Assembly: GCA_016840515.1 (NCBI GenBank) | Contig: JAEOSF010000011.1 | Location: 1-64,000, forward strand | Reading direction: 5' to 3' | DNA from: Candidatus Borrarchaeum yapensis | Lineage (GTDB): Archaea; Asgardarchaeota; Sifarchaeia; Borrarchaeales; Borrarchaeaceae | Length of the DNA stretch: 64,000 bases | In this document: positions 1-9,180 of the stretch, piece after piece | Layout: each line of letters starts with the position of its first letter | Numbering within the stretch: the stretch's first letter is position 1 | Translations under genes and position numbers: made by a program | The notes under the pieces: generated by a model | The model's database searches: none | The model's input: only the letters and a program-made list of their open reading frames with translations | What the model was told of the DNA's origin: nothing

Positions 1-1
1 A

Positions 2-1303
2 TATATGGAAGCTACCTCATTTTTTACAACAGTTGCATGGATCGGTGGTTTCACGGCATTCTTAGCCGCTTCTATGGCATTGGTAGCCCGTGAAATCAAA
101 AAAGTGCTTGCATTTTCCACGGTTAGCCAAATTGGTTACATGATGTTAGGATTAGGCATGGGTGGTCTTGCTATTGAATCCGCAATTGGTTATCTCGCAG
201 GTACTTTCCATTTATTATCACATGCGCTATTTAAAGCGCTCCTCTTTCTTTCAGCAGGTGCGATTTTACATGCAACAGAAACGAAATACATGGATGAGAT
301 GGGAGGACTTAAGGAATACTTGCCCATAACTCATAAAGTGATGTGGGTGGGTGCATTAGCCCTAGTAGGATTCCCAGGCTTCTCTGGATTCTGGAGCAAA
401 GATCTCATATTCGCCGCCACTTTCGAAAATGGCCAATATGCTCTCTTCGCATTGGCTGCGGTAACTGCTGCAATGACGGCATTCTACACCTTCCGCATGA
501 TGGGTATGACTTTCTATTATCCAAAATCAGACCATATCCTCAAACTTGAAAGAGAAGGGCATCCTGTACACGAAGCACCCGCAGTAATGTGGATTCCCCT
601 CGCTATTCTAGCAGGGTTAACTCTCACCATTAGTGTAGCTGGAATTCTTAATTTTGAGGGCTGGTTGCACGTCTGGTTCTCAACTATTCTAGAACCTGAG
701 ACTGCACACCATGCAACAATTTTGCCTATTGAGTTAGTGCATCTCAATCCAAATGTGGCAGCGATATCTGTAGTTATGGTCTTTTCTGGACTAGTGCCCG
801 GCTACTTCATCTATATTAAACAAAGATATTCTGCTGCAGCTATGACCAGAAATCCAATTATTGCAGGTCTCCATAAGTTCCTAACAAATCGGTGGTATAT
901 CAACGCCTTCTACTACAAAGTCTTCGTTTACGGCACAATAAGGATGTTCAAAGCATTATTAGATAAGTTTGAACTTGGAATCATTGATAAATCCCATTAT
1001 GTTTTTGCAGAAAAGGCAATAGACGTTGCTCGTGTCAGTTCTACAGGACTCGAAACACGAGGCTTCAACTCCTTAAGTTACTTCATTGCAAGGCTCGGAA
1101 TAGCAATCTCAAAAGTTAACGAATTTATTGATCAAAGAATAGTCGATGGATTCGTCAATGGAGTGGCTGGAACAGGTAAAAAATTTTCTACAATTTTTGG
1201 AAAGCTTCAGACAGGAATAGTTGAACAATATGTAGCATTGCTGACTACGGGAGTTGTTGTGATCGTTATTATTGTATTATTTATCCTAGGAGGGTTCCCA
1301 TAA
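2..1303 (+). CDS. nuoL: NADH-quinone oxidoreductase subunit L, C-terminal part
   Basis: Antiporter-like membrane subunit of complex I, which pumps ions across the cytoplasmic membrane. The frame is open to the window edge and the first ATG (position 5) falls inside a conserved helix, so the gene begins upstream and about 200 residues are missing. The visible part has the conserved segment HLLSHALFKALLFL, with the buried lysine of the proton_antipo_M domain, then GFPGFSGFWSKD. The C-terminal third, typical of NuoL, is a long amphipathic stretch (about residues 280-410) ending in a last membrane helix. The stop lies directly before nuoM and the nuoM Shine-Dalgarno (aggaggg) is inside the end of this gene, so they are one operon. 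Family assignment is secure. The quinone or electron donor cannot be told from this subunit. Confidence 0.95.
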   Translation, partial: YMEATSFFTTVAWIGGFTAFLAASMALVAREIKKVLAFSTVSQIGYMMLGLGMGGLAIESAIGYLAGTFHLLSHALFKALLFLSAGAILHATETKYMDEMGGLKEYLPITHKVMWVGALALVGFPGFSGFWSKDLIFAATFENGQYALFALAAVTAAMTAFYTFRMMGMTFYYPKSDHILKLEREGHPVHEAPAVMWIPLAILAGLTLTISVAGILNFEGWLHVWFSTILEPETAHHATILPIELVHLNPNVAAISVVMVFSGLVPGYFIYIKQRYSAAAMTRNPIIAGLHKFLTNRWYINAFYYKVFVYGTIRMFKALLDKFELGIIDKSHYVFAEKAIDVARVSSTGLETRGFNSLSYFIARLGIAISKVNEFIDQRIVDGFVNGVAGTGKKFSTIFGKLQTGIVEQYVALLTTGVVVIVIIVLFILGGFP

Positions 1304-2773
1304 ATGCAAGGAATAGGAATAATTTCATGGATGCTCATTATCTCACTTATTGGTGCAATTCTCTCTTATGGCTTTGGGAAGAGAAATGATCTTGCTGGCA
1401 AGAGTATTGCAATTGGATTCACTATTTTATTGTTTATACTCTCTCTTTATTTATGGATATCCGCTAACCCTGTTGGAGATGATTTTATCTTTACAGAAAA
1501 TATCACATGGATACCATCTTTAGGGATAAACTATAGTGTTGGTATTGACGGTATTAGTCTACCATTAGTTCTTGCAACAACTTTACTTACTATGCTTGCT
1601 ACAATGGGCTCCTGGAGTATGATCTCTACGAAGATAGCTCAATACTACGGTCTCCTCCTCCTACTTGAAATGGGGCTTCTCGGTGTTTTCGTTTCTCTTA
1701 ATTTAATCGTTTTTTTCTTATTCTGGGAAATAGTTCTTGTACCTATGTTTCTCCTAATTGGGATATGGGGTGGACCTAACCGCAAATATGCCGCCATGAA
1801 ATTTATAATTTTCACTAATGCTGGAAGCGCATTAATGTTTGTTGGATTTATTTTGCTCTTTCTGGCAGCCACGCCACACACTTTTGATTTTTTCATTCTC
1901 ATGGACACTGAAATCTCAAAACCATTCCAACTGATAATTATGATTACAACTTTCTTTGGCTTCGCTGTAAAACTCCCTGTCGTGCCTCTGCACACATGGC
2001 TATTAGATGCTCATGTAGAAGCACCTGCTCCGATCAGCGTATTATTGGCAGGTGTATTGCTAAAAATGGGGGGATATGGCTTTATTCGAATTAATCTATC
2101 TCTTTTTCCAGAGATTTCATTTGCGTATGCTCCCTTCTTCATCGGCTTAGCTCTATTGACGATTTTCTATGGTGCGGGAGTTGCATTAATTCAACGTGAT
2201 TTAAAGATGATGATTGCTCTAACTTCTATAAATCATATGGGATTTGTCTTACTAGGTACATTTACTGGTAATCTTTTAGGATTATCTGGTGCTGTATTTC
2301 AAATGTTTAATCATGCATGCGCAGTTGGCCTTCTCTTTCTCCTTTCAGGGGTAATACAGCATAATGCAGGAACGAGGGATATCAATAAACTCAGTGATAT
2401 GTTGCATAGAATGCCAAAAACAACTGCACTGTTTGTATTTGGTGCTCTCGCATCGATGGGGTTCCCATTCCTCAGCAGTTTTGTAAGTGAGTTCATGGTT
2501 TTTATGGGCGCTATTAATGCATTGTCCTTCACAGTTATAGTAGTATTAGCGCCTGGAATTGTTACAGCCTATTTTGTATGGACTATTGACAGAATTGTTC
2601 TGAGACCGAAAAATCAAGTGCAAATTGGACAATATGAATCTCACGAAGCAAAAATGAGCGAACTCATTCCTGTGGCTATATTTGTAATCCCTATAATCTT
2701 ACTCGGATTATTTCCATCTCTTATGCTTCAAACAATTGTCCCCTCTTGTCAAAAACTCCTAGAAAACATATGA
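1304..2773 (+). CDS. nuoM: NADH-quinone oxidoreductase subunit M
   Basis: Second antiporter-like subunit of the complex I membrane arm. At 489 residues it has normal NuoM length with about 14 hydrophobic helices. Visible landmarks are WEIVLVPMFLLIGIWG with the conserved glutamate, FAVKLPVVPLHTWLLDAH with the conserved lysine and the HTWLxxAHxxAP signature, and the second half-channel around INHMGFVLLG. The ATG follows the nuoL stop with no gap and nuoN starts 10 bases after the stop, so the order L-M-N is that of a classic nuo operon. Confidence 0.96.
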   Translation: MQGIGIISWMLIISLIGAILSYGFGKRNDLAGKSIAIGFTILLFILSLYLWISANPVGDDFIFTENITWIPSLGINYSVGIDGISLPLVLATTLLTMLATMGSWSMISTKIAQYYGLLLLLEMGLLGVFVSLNLIVFFLFWEIVLVPMFLLIGIWGGPNRKYAAMKFIIFTNAGSALMFVGFILLFLAATPHTFDFFILMDTEISKPFQLIIMITTFFGFAVKLPVVPLHTWLLDAHVEAPAPISVLLAGVLLKMGGYGFIRINLSLFPEISFAYAPFFIGLALLTIFYGAGVALIQRDLKMMIALTSINHMGFVLLGTFTGNLLGLSGAVFQMFNHACAVGLLFLLSGVIQHNAGTRDINKLSDMLHRMPKTTALFVFGALASMGFPFLSSFVSEFMVFMGAINALSFTVIVVLAPGIVTAYFVWTIDRIVLRPKNQVQIGQYESHEAKMSELIPVAIFVIPIILLGLFPSLMLQTIVPSCQKLLENI

Positions 2774-2782
2774 GGAATTTAA

Positions 2783-4237
2783 ATGCAACTTGAATTGCTT
2801 TCACTCGAATTAGAACCACTTCTTCCAATATACACACTGGCAATCTTCTCCATTATGACGCCTGCAATAAGCCGCATCGGAATTAAGGTATTAAAGCGAG
2901 AAGTTTCTGCAGGTTGGAGTATATTTAATCTCTTATTTGCCTTAGCCATAACTATATTTGAGATGCCAAGATACTTTGGTACACCTGAGCTCATTGGAGA
3001 TGTCTTAAAGATCGATCTGTTTTCTCTATTCTTTATTTTCGTCTTCTTATTGGTAGCTATTTTCATAACTATCGCATCTTACAGATATATGATTGATAAT
3101 CCAAATCAAGAAATTTACTACACTTTGTTGCCCTTGTCTACGCTAGGCATGATCCTTGTAGCTTTTTCAGTGGATCTTATAGTACTTTATCTTGCATGGG
3201 AATTAATGTCAATACCGACTTATATACTCGTTTGCATTCGAAAAGATGATCCCCTCGCTAACGAGGCTGCAGTGAAGTATTTTATATTTGGCGCTATCTC
3301 ATCTGCCATCCTTTTGTTTGGAATCTCATTAATATACGGTATTACAGGCACGACCCGGATTATTCTGATTGCAAATTATCTTTCAACGATGGATTCAACT
3401 TTGAACCCGTTTGCCTTATTTTCACTGATTTTGTTTGTTGTAGGATTTGGCATAAAAATTACAGCCGTTCCCTTCCACATGTGGGCCCCAGATACATATG
3501 AAGGAGCACCTACACCTATTAGCGGATTTTTAGCAGGAGGAAGCAAAAAAGCAGGCTTCGCAGCCATTATTAGGGTCATAATTATCGGAATGACGGTTTT
3601 AAGAGTAGACTGGGGATTTGTTTTCGCAATATTGGCATTAGTCACCATGACCTATGGTAACATTGCGGCTTTAATGCAAAAAACATTTACTCGATTGCTA
3701 GCATATTCCAGCATCGCTCATGCAGGATATATGCTCATAGGTCTTGCAGTTTCAACCTCACTTGGGATTGCAGGAGTGCTATATCATGTTTTTAATCATG
3801 CAATAATGACTAGTGCAGCTTTTGTTGCAGCGGCGGCTGTCCTTTTGAAAATTAAGTCAGCAGATCTAGAATCATATAACGGCTTGTCAAAGCATATGCC
3901 GATCACTGCATTTACTTTAACGATTGTCTTAGTAGCATTAACTGGAATACCTCCAACAAACGGATTTTTCAGCAAATTAATTCTGTTCACTGCAGCTATA
4001 GATGCTGGTTTACTTTGGTTGGGTATTGCTGGTGTCTTAAATACTGCATTTTCCCTCGCTTACTATGCATGGATCATTAAGCGAATGTATATTGATGAAC
4101 CAAATAATTTGAACGTGGTAAAAGAGCCTATATCTTGCGTTTTTGTTTTGGTAATAGCGTCTATTTTGATAATAGTTACAGGGATTTTCTCAGCACCTAT
4201 CCTTGATTTCATTATGGCTAGTATTCAGACTTTGTGA
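2783..4237 (+). CDS. nuoN: NADH-quinone oxidoreductase subunit N
   Basis: Third antiporter-like subunit and the usual last gene of a nuo operon. It is 484 residues with about 14 hydrophobic helices. The proton_antipo_M core is visible: LAWELMSIPTYILV, FGIKITAVPFHMWAPDTYEGAP (NuoN-type HMWxPDxYEGAP signature), then AYSSIAHAGYMLIGL. The start ATG has tgagga upstream at good spacing. It is the last nuo gene in this window. The 169 bases after it hold no gene that I can support. Confidence 0.95.
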   Translation: MQLELLSLELEPLLPIYTLAIFSIMTPAISRIGIKVLKREVSAGWSIFNLLFALAITIFEMPRYFGTPELIGDVLKIDLFSLFFIFVFLLVAIFITIASYRYMIDNPNQEIYYTLLPLSTLGMILVAFSVDLIVLYLAWELMSIPTYILVCIRKDDPLANEAAVKYFIFGAISSAILLFGISLIYGITGTTRIILIANYLSTMDSTLNPFALFSLILFVVGFGIKITAVPFHMWAPDTYEGAPTPISGFLAGGSKKAGFAAIIRVIIIGMTVLRVDWGFVFAILALVTMTYGNIAALMQKTFTRLLAYSSIAHAGYMLIGLAVSTSLGIAGVLYHVFNHAIMTSAAFVAAAAVLLKIKSADLESYNGLSKHMPITAFTLTIVLVALTGIPPTNGFFSKLILFTAAIDAGLLWLGIAGVLNTAFSLAYYAWIIKRMYIDEPNNLNVVKEPISCVFVLVIASILIIVTGIFSAPILDFIMASIQTL

Positions 4238-4406
4238 AATAACTCACGCTTAAACTTTGAGGCTAGTAACTGTACTTTTATCAGTTCGGTGAAAATCTTT
4301 TGTAAATTTTTTTGAATAACGCATTTTTTTTGCAGAAAAACAAGACTCATAAAACGTATGCTTAAGTATGACTATGTCATTAACTCTGTAAACTTCATTA
4401 TCGATA

Positions 4407-4781
4407 ATGATATTTTGCAAACAAATTTTAGGGATGGTGAGAGATATTAGTTCGCTGATAGAACAGATCGATAAAAACAAAAGAAGAAGGCAAAGAGTGC
4501 ATGATTTGAAAATAAAAATAGACGAAATTTCACAAAAAATGGTAGAACGCGCTAAAAACTTAAATAAAAACGCAATAACGACTCGGCGTGATCCTGAGAT
4601 CCTTAAACTCTGGAATAAACTCTGCCAGCATCATATGGAGGCCATTGCTATTTGTAAGTCATTCGAAAGTCTTCCACAGGTCTGCACTGCGGTTTTAAGG
4701 CCACTTGGATGTGTTGAAATCATGCATTTATCAGATGAAGAAACTTGTTGCTCCCGTTATCTAAACCGAGTTGGTCTATAA
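4407..4781 (+). CDS. small hypothetical protein, coiled-coil N-terminal half
   Basis: I do not recognise this gene. It encodes 124 residues. The first half (about residues 12-55) is rich in Lys, Arg, Glu and Ile with heptad-like spacing and probably forms a coiled coil. The second half carries four cysteines (near CQHH, ICKSF, VCTAV and TCCSR). The start is uncertain: ATG at 4407 lacks a clear ribosome site and ATG at 4434 has only 'aggg' directly before it. It stands alone between nuoN and the convergent Lrp-type regulator. It may be a real small gene, but coding evidence is modest. Confidence 0.5.
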   Translation: MIFCKQILGMVRDISSLIEQIDKNKRRRQRVHDLKIKIDEISQKMVERAKNLNKNAITTRRDPEILKLWNKLCQHHMEAIAICKSFESLPQVCTAVLRPLGCVEIMHLSDEETCCSRYLNRVGL

Positions 4782-4946
4782 GTAGATAGGAAAAAGCCCC
4801 AAGTTAGGATGTAACTCCCCTACGTCGTAAATTCATTTTTTTTCTATTTTCAGTTATTCTTTAGAATTTTGAAAAAGACGATCACGAAGCCATCGCTGCT
4901 CACCTTTTTCTTTATCACAACATCTTTTCCTTAAAACAACTTCTAA

Positions 4947-5588
4947 TTATGGTTTTCTGCCAGTTGAATTTTTTACAATATTCTCTTTGATCGGAAAAAT
5001 CGTCATACAATACCATTTTGTTGCTGGACATCCTGGACACGCATCCTTATAATCAGTGCATTCATCACATTTCCTACCACAAGGAGCAACTACAGCGTTA
5101 GAATTATCGTCAAATAATTCTTTGATTGCAATTGGCTCGGGTGCAACTTGTTGGCAATTAACGCAGAGCTCAACACTTTTAATCCTCGAATCGCTTCTCA
5201 ATTCATCAATAAATGAGGAAAAGATCATCGGATCTTCAAAAATTCCTTTAAACAACAAATTAAATTTTCCTGATAGTCGATAGATTTCAACTACTCTAGG
5301 ACAGTTTTTATAGTCCTTTATGATTTTATTTATCTCGTCGATATTCACTACTACTCCAATCAGATTAAAGTGATGGACTAAATCCTTCTCAAACCTTGTA
5401 CTAAATTTCAAATACTTCCTCAATTTTTTAAACCGTCGAAATACTGTACTTGAGTTTATATTCTCATATTCATCACTGCTATGAGCGATTTCTTCAGCTA
5501 TTTGTCTAAAAGAAATTCTAGAATTCTTGGTAAGAAATGATAAAATCTTTATATCTAGTTCATCAAAGAGAGGATAAGTTTTTGAAAT
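4947..5588 (-). CDS. Lrp/AsnC-type transcriptional regulator with cysteine-rich C-terminal domain
   Basis: Likely DNA-binding regulator. The first standard start (TTG at 5423) would remove the whole helix-turn-helix, but the frame stays open upstream to 5588. It reads FDELDIKILSFLTKNSRI and then RQIAEEI...STVFRRFKKL, a typical AsnC-type winged helix. A ligand-binding RAM-like domain follows (about residues 55-135). The tail has CxxC (CVNC) and CGRKCDECTDYKDACPGC, which looks like a DUF3795-type metal-binding module. No ATG, GTG or TTG exists in the upstream part. An ATT at 5588 follows ggtgag with a 4-base spacer, so an ATT start is my best reading. A GTG further up is cut off by an in-frame TAG. 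Sequence error is an alternative. Predicted length is 213 residues. Confidence 0.75.
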   Translation of the reverse strand: MSKTYPLFDELDIKILSFLTKNSRISFRQIAEEIAHSSDEYENINSSTVFRRFKKLRKYLKFSTRFEKDLVHHFNLIGVVVNIDEINKIIKDYKNCPRVVEIYRLSGKFNLLFKGIFEDPMIFSSFIDELRSDSRIKSVELCVNCQQVAPEPIAIKELFDDNSNAVVAPCGRKCDECTDYKDACPGCPATKWYCMTIFPIKENIVKNSTGRKP

Positions 5589-5751
5589 CTAACTCACCCG
5601 TTATAGAGTATTTGCAATTTTTTTGCAGAGGATTATAATCTTTGCACTATTTTAACCTTTTCAAAGCGACAATTAAGCACAAAAGAATAAGAAGCCTATT
5701 GCTTAATTCTCATTCCAGTGTCATTTTTAAAAAATAAAAGGTGAGTAAAAA

Positions 5752-6222
5752 TTGGCGGAAACATGGGCTAAGCGATTTGTATGGTTCGCATTGATTCATG
5801 CTATAATCGCAGCAATCATAACAGTGTTTTTTATATTTCCTCCAGGTGGCGAAGGGTTAGATTTATCGCGGATGATCGCGGGTGGCAGTGCTGGCACATG
5901 GGTATTTGTAGGCTATTCGATGTATCTACTCGGTGGATTCATTGGATTGAGCGCTTGGGCTTTTGTCTATTACGTTAGCGGAAAGACTAACGATTGGCTT
6001 TCTTTGGCACATTTGATTTTGCATAACCTAGGTCTCATTGCACCTTTGCTGATTTTCACAGCTGGAATTCAAGGTGGAACTCTTTTATTACAAGGAAACC
6101 CTGCTGCGATTCATCCAACAATAGTATGGTCGTCCGTGCCAAGTGGCATTCTCGTTGGACTGCTCGCACTAGGCACTATCATCGGAGTGATTAATATTCT
6201 GATCACTTTATTAAGAAAGTGA
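5752..6222 (+). CDS. integral membrane protein, four helices, unknown function
   Basis: Not recognised. It encodes 156 residues with four predicted membrane helices (about residues 9-30, 48-75, 88-110 and 127-153). Several histidines (HAII, HLILH, IHPT) lie in or near the membrane segments, which could bind heme or metal, but this is speculation. The TTG start is well supported by aaaggtgag six bases upstream. It sits between the nuo genes and the FAD oxidase cluster, so a role in respiration is possible from context only. Confidence 0.7.
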   Translation: MAETWAKRFVWFALIHAIIAAIITVFFIFPPGGEGLDLSRMIAGGSAGTWVFVGYSMYLLGGFIGLSAWAFVYYVSGKTNDWLSLAHLILHNLGLIAPLLIFTAGIQGGTLLLQGNPAAIHPTIVWSSVPSGILVGLLALGTIIGVINILITLLRK

Positions 6223-6368
6223 AAAAAGGCGTAGTATAATGGCAGAGAACTCTCATGCCGTTTACAATGCCTTAAATCATTCCCCCACCTTATTTTTTAG
6301 CATCATAAATTTTTACAATATTATTTTCTCAATTTTAACCCCCTTGTGAAGATGAAAGGTGTTGCCAT

Positions 6369-7967
6369 TTGATTCAAAAAAAACAATTAGAAGCTGATTT
6401 AGCACAAATATTTGGAGAAGACAGAGTTTCAGTAGATCCATACGAACTGGCACACTACGTTCGCGATATAGCCGAATTACCAGGAATGACACATTTATTA
6501 TTTAAAATGAAACCTCTTGCTGTGGTATTACCGAATTCAATTGAAGAAATTAGTTCGCTAATTAAGTACTGCATAATTCACAAAATCCCAATTATTCCTC
6601 GTGGAGCAGCAACTTCTGGGTATGGTGGAGCCATTCCAGTAACAGAAGGTATAATAGTAGATATTAGAGGACTAGACAGAATTCTTAAGCTTGATGAAGA
6701 GAAGTTAACAGTTCTAGTTGAATCGGGGGTAGTCTGGGAGGAATTACTTGAATATTTAGAACATAGAGGTTTTACACTCCGTAGTTATCCTTCTTCAGCC
6801 AGATCTTCTACCGTAGGTGGCTGGGTTGCCGAGGGAGGCACAGGGATCGGTAGTTTAAAATATGGCGACGTTAAAGCTCAAGTGAATTCATTGGAAGTCG
6901 TATTACCTAATGGAGAGGTAATAAATACGGCTACCGGAATTCCTTCACTAGAGATCTCAGATAACGTAACTAAATACTTCACTGAAAGCGAAGGTATTCT
7001 TGGTATAATCACGAAAATTGAATTACGTATTAAACTAAAAACGGCTCTAAAAAAATTTGTGACAGTTTTTCAATCGTTAGAATCATTATATTCCTGTATA
7101 ATGGAGTTAGTGGAGCAGTCAACTCCTTATCACATTCATTTCATGGAAAAAGATTATGTGAACTTCAAAATAGCAGTAAAAGGGGAAGAGAAATTACCTA
7201 AAAATAGATATATTAGTTTAATTGTCTATGAAAACGATCCAGATCTTGAAAGCAATGTTAATAAGTTAAATGAAATGGTTGATCGGAATAATGGAAAAGT
7301 ATTAAATATGGAAATAGCTGAAGCCGAGTGGAAGGAAAGATTTTATCCGATGCGCATAAAACGACTTGGTCCAAGCTTTGTTCCTAGTGAAGTATACGTA
7401 CCTTTATCAAATTTGAAAGATTTTATTTTAGAACTTCTGAAAAAATTTAAAAACGAGCGATTAGGCATTGAAGGTATTGTTAGTTCTAATAAGAATGCAG
7501 TTGTAATGACATTTTTTCTGGATGACGAAAGGAAGCAAATACCTTTTCTTATGGGCTTTTACAGATCATTCGAAGTGGTAACAACGGCGATTGATTTTGA
7601 AGGTAAAGTATACGGAATAGGAATTTGGCTTGCTAAATTTGCAGAAAAGTATTTTGGAAAAGAGCATCTTGCAGAATTAAAAACTCTTAAGAGCCGTCTT
7701 GATCCTCATAAAATTGTGAACCCTAACAAGATGTTCGATGTATCAACACGCTTTGGAGTATCTTTGAATCCCATGCTTACCTTATCAGTACCATTATTAC
7801 GCATAGGGCGGAAATTCTTTCCGCCAAGTAGACATCCGATCTTCGGTATAATTCTTCTTTTAATTATAATTATTGCTATCATCTCTGGGGTTTTCTGGGT
7901 TCTTTCTACATTCTTTAACATTGAACTGATTGATTTAGCAAGTGTTTTACTTGGGGGTGAATACTAG
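6369..7967 (+). CDS. FAD-linked oxidase (GlcD/D-lactate dehydrogenase type) with C-terminal membrane anchor
   Basis: Flavoprotein dehydrogenase of the glycolate oxidase/D-lactate dehydrogenase family, probably oxidising a 2-hydroxy acid. The FAD-binding PCMH domain covers about residues 45-230, with PIIPRGAATSGYGGA and TVGGWVAEGGTGIGSLKYGD as the flavin-contact segments. The C-terminal cap ends with LDPHKIVNPNKMFD, typical of the family. After it come about 60 extra residues with one strong membrane helix (about residues 497-520), which most soluble relatives lack. This suggests direct delivery of electrons to membrane quinone. The TTG start follows aaaggtg. One base separates its stop from the Fe-S partner gene, so the two form a GlcD/GlcF-like pair. 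Substrate is unknown. Confidence 0.88.
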   Translation: MIQKKQLEADLAQIFGEDRVSVDPYELAHYVRDIAELPGMTHLLFKMKPLAVVLPNSIEEISSLIKYCIIHKIPIIPRGAATSGYGGAIPVTEGIIVDIRGLDRILKLDEEKLTVLVESGVVWEELLEYLEHRGFTLRSYPSSARSSTVGGWVAEGGTGIGSLKYGDVKAQVNSLEVVLPNGEVINTATGIPSLEISDNVTKYFTESEGILGIITKIELRIKLKTALKKFVTVFQSLESLYSCIMELVEQSTPYHIHFMEKDYVNFKIAVKGEEKLPKNRYISLIVYENDPDLESNVNKLNEMVDRNNGKVLNMEIAEAEWKERFYPMRIKRLGPSFVPSEVYVPLSNLKDFILELLKKFKNERLGIEGIVSSNKNAVVMTFFLDDERKQIPFLMGFYRSFEVVTTAIDFEGKVYGIGIWLAKFAEKYFGKEHLAELKTLKSRLDPHKIVNPNKMFDVSTRFGVSLNPMLTLSVPLLRIGRKFFPPSRHPIFGIILLLIIIIAIISGVFWVLSTFFNIELIDLASVLLGGEY

Positions 7968-7968
7968 T

Positions 7969-9141
7969 ATGGATTTACCTGAGATAAGACGTCTTAATTT
8001 GACTGATGAATTGTTTATTTGTTCACAATGCGGGTACTGCTCTTCCGTTTGTCCCGCCTTTAAAGAACTAACTGCCAGGTGGGAATCCGCAGGCCCCAGA
8101 GGCAAGCTTCTATTTTTAAAAGATTTATTTTTAGGAAAAGAAAAAATAACTAAATCTTTTGCGGAAAATGTCTTTAAATGCAGCCTCTGCGGATACTGTA
8201 AAGAAGTCTGTCAAGTGTCTATTGATTTAGTCTCGTTTTGGCAATCAGTAAGAGCTGAGGTTTTCAGAAACAATCTTTGGCCATCTTCTCTGTACGACCT
8301 AAAAGAATCTGTACAGGAAGAACATAATGTCTATAATATGCCAAATGAAGACCGGAATATATGGAGTTTTGAAGTAGAAGATATAATTGAAGATCGTCTT
8401 AACAGCGATGCTGAGATAGGGTATTTTGTAGGATGTGTCAGTAGTTTCACAGGGAGGTTGTCATCAATCCCTGAATCATTTGTCAAAATATTAAATCACT
8501 TATCGATTGATTTTACGCTCTTAGGAGAGGAAGAATGGTGCTGTGGCAGTCCATACTTACTATCGGGAGCATATCCACTTGCAAAAGAGTTAGCAGAGCA
8601 TAATATAAAGAAGTTTGAACAATTAGGCATTAAAACACTAATTACTACGTGTGCTGGCTGCTACAGAGCTTGGAAAGATGAGTACCCCCATCTAGGACGC
8701 GAATTGCCGTTTGAAGTGAAGCATGCGGTAGAATATATTGCAGAGTTAGTTGATATGGAAAAATTGAAATTGAAGAGAGTTCAAGATCTTAAAACTACTT
8801 ATCATGATCCATGTGAGTTGGGAAGGATAAGCGGCGTTTTTGAAGCACCTCGAAAGATATTAAATCAGATTAGTGATTTCATTGAACTCCCCAAAATAAG
8901 GGAAGAGAGTAGATGCTGTGGTGCTGGCGGTGTTTTAAAGATAACAAACCCTGAACTTGCTTTAAAGGTAGGCTTTAAGAAAATTGACGAGATTGAGAGC
9001 CTTGAGAGCCTTGGGGTAGATACTATCGTCTCAGCGTGTCCTGCATGTTATTTAAATATTGAAGAGGTCATACGAGAAAGGGACTCTTATTTAAAGATGC
9101 GTGACATCACTCAAATCGTCGCTGAGGCACTCGGGTTATAA
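7969..9141 (+). CDS. (Fe-S)-binding oxidoreductase subunit, GlcF/GlpC/HdrD type (two CCG domains)
   Basis: Electron-transfer partner of the preceding flavoprotein. Two ferredoxin motifs open the protein (CSQCGYCSSVCP and CSLCGYCKEVCQ). Two cysteine-rich CCG domains follow: EEWCCGSPYLL with CAGCYRAW, then HDPCELGR, SRCCGAGGV and SACPACYL. This is the arrangement of GlcF, GlpC and HdrD subunits, where the CCG domains bind noncubane clusters or pass electrons to quinone. A longer frame begins at GTG 7942, but ATG 7969 has ggggtga at good distance and gives the normal N-terminus (390 residues). Confidence 0.9.
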   Translation: MDLPEIRRLNLTDELFICSQCGYCSSVCPAFKELTARWESAGPRGKLLFLKDLFLGKEKITKSFAENVFKCSLCGYCKEVCQVSIDLVSFWQSVRAEVFRNNLWPSSLYDLKESVQEEHNVYNMPNEDRNIWSFEVEDIIEDRLNSDAEIGYFVGCVSSFTGRLSSIPESFVKILNHLSIDFTLLGEEEWCCGSPYLLSGAYPLAKELAEHNIKKFEQLGIKTLITTCAGCYRAWKDEYPHLGRELPFEVKHAVEYIAELVDMEKLKLKRVQDLKTTYHDPCELGRISGVFEAPRKILNQISDFIELPKIREESRCCGAGGVLKITNPELALKVGFKKIDEIESLESLGVDTIVSACPACYLNIEEVIRERDSYLKMRDITQIVAEALGL

Positions 9142-9180
9142 AAAAATGAAAAATTAATCTAGAAAACCGTAAGGTGGGCT

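Noticed and set aside
4790..4835. GC-richer stretch gccccaagttaggatgtaactcccc as an IS605 end or RNA gene
   Set aside because: Only a weak 4-bp stem and no convincing alignment with the element at 51802-53074.
5056..5283. Plus-strand 75-codon frame inside the Lrp-type regulator
   Set aside because: It is a shadow of the minus-strand gene, whose product shows clear HTH and cysteine motifs.
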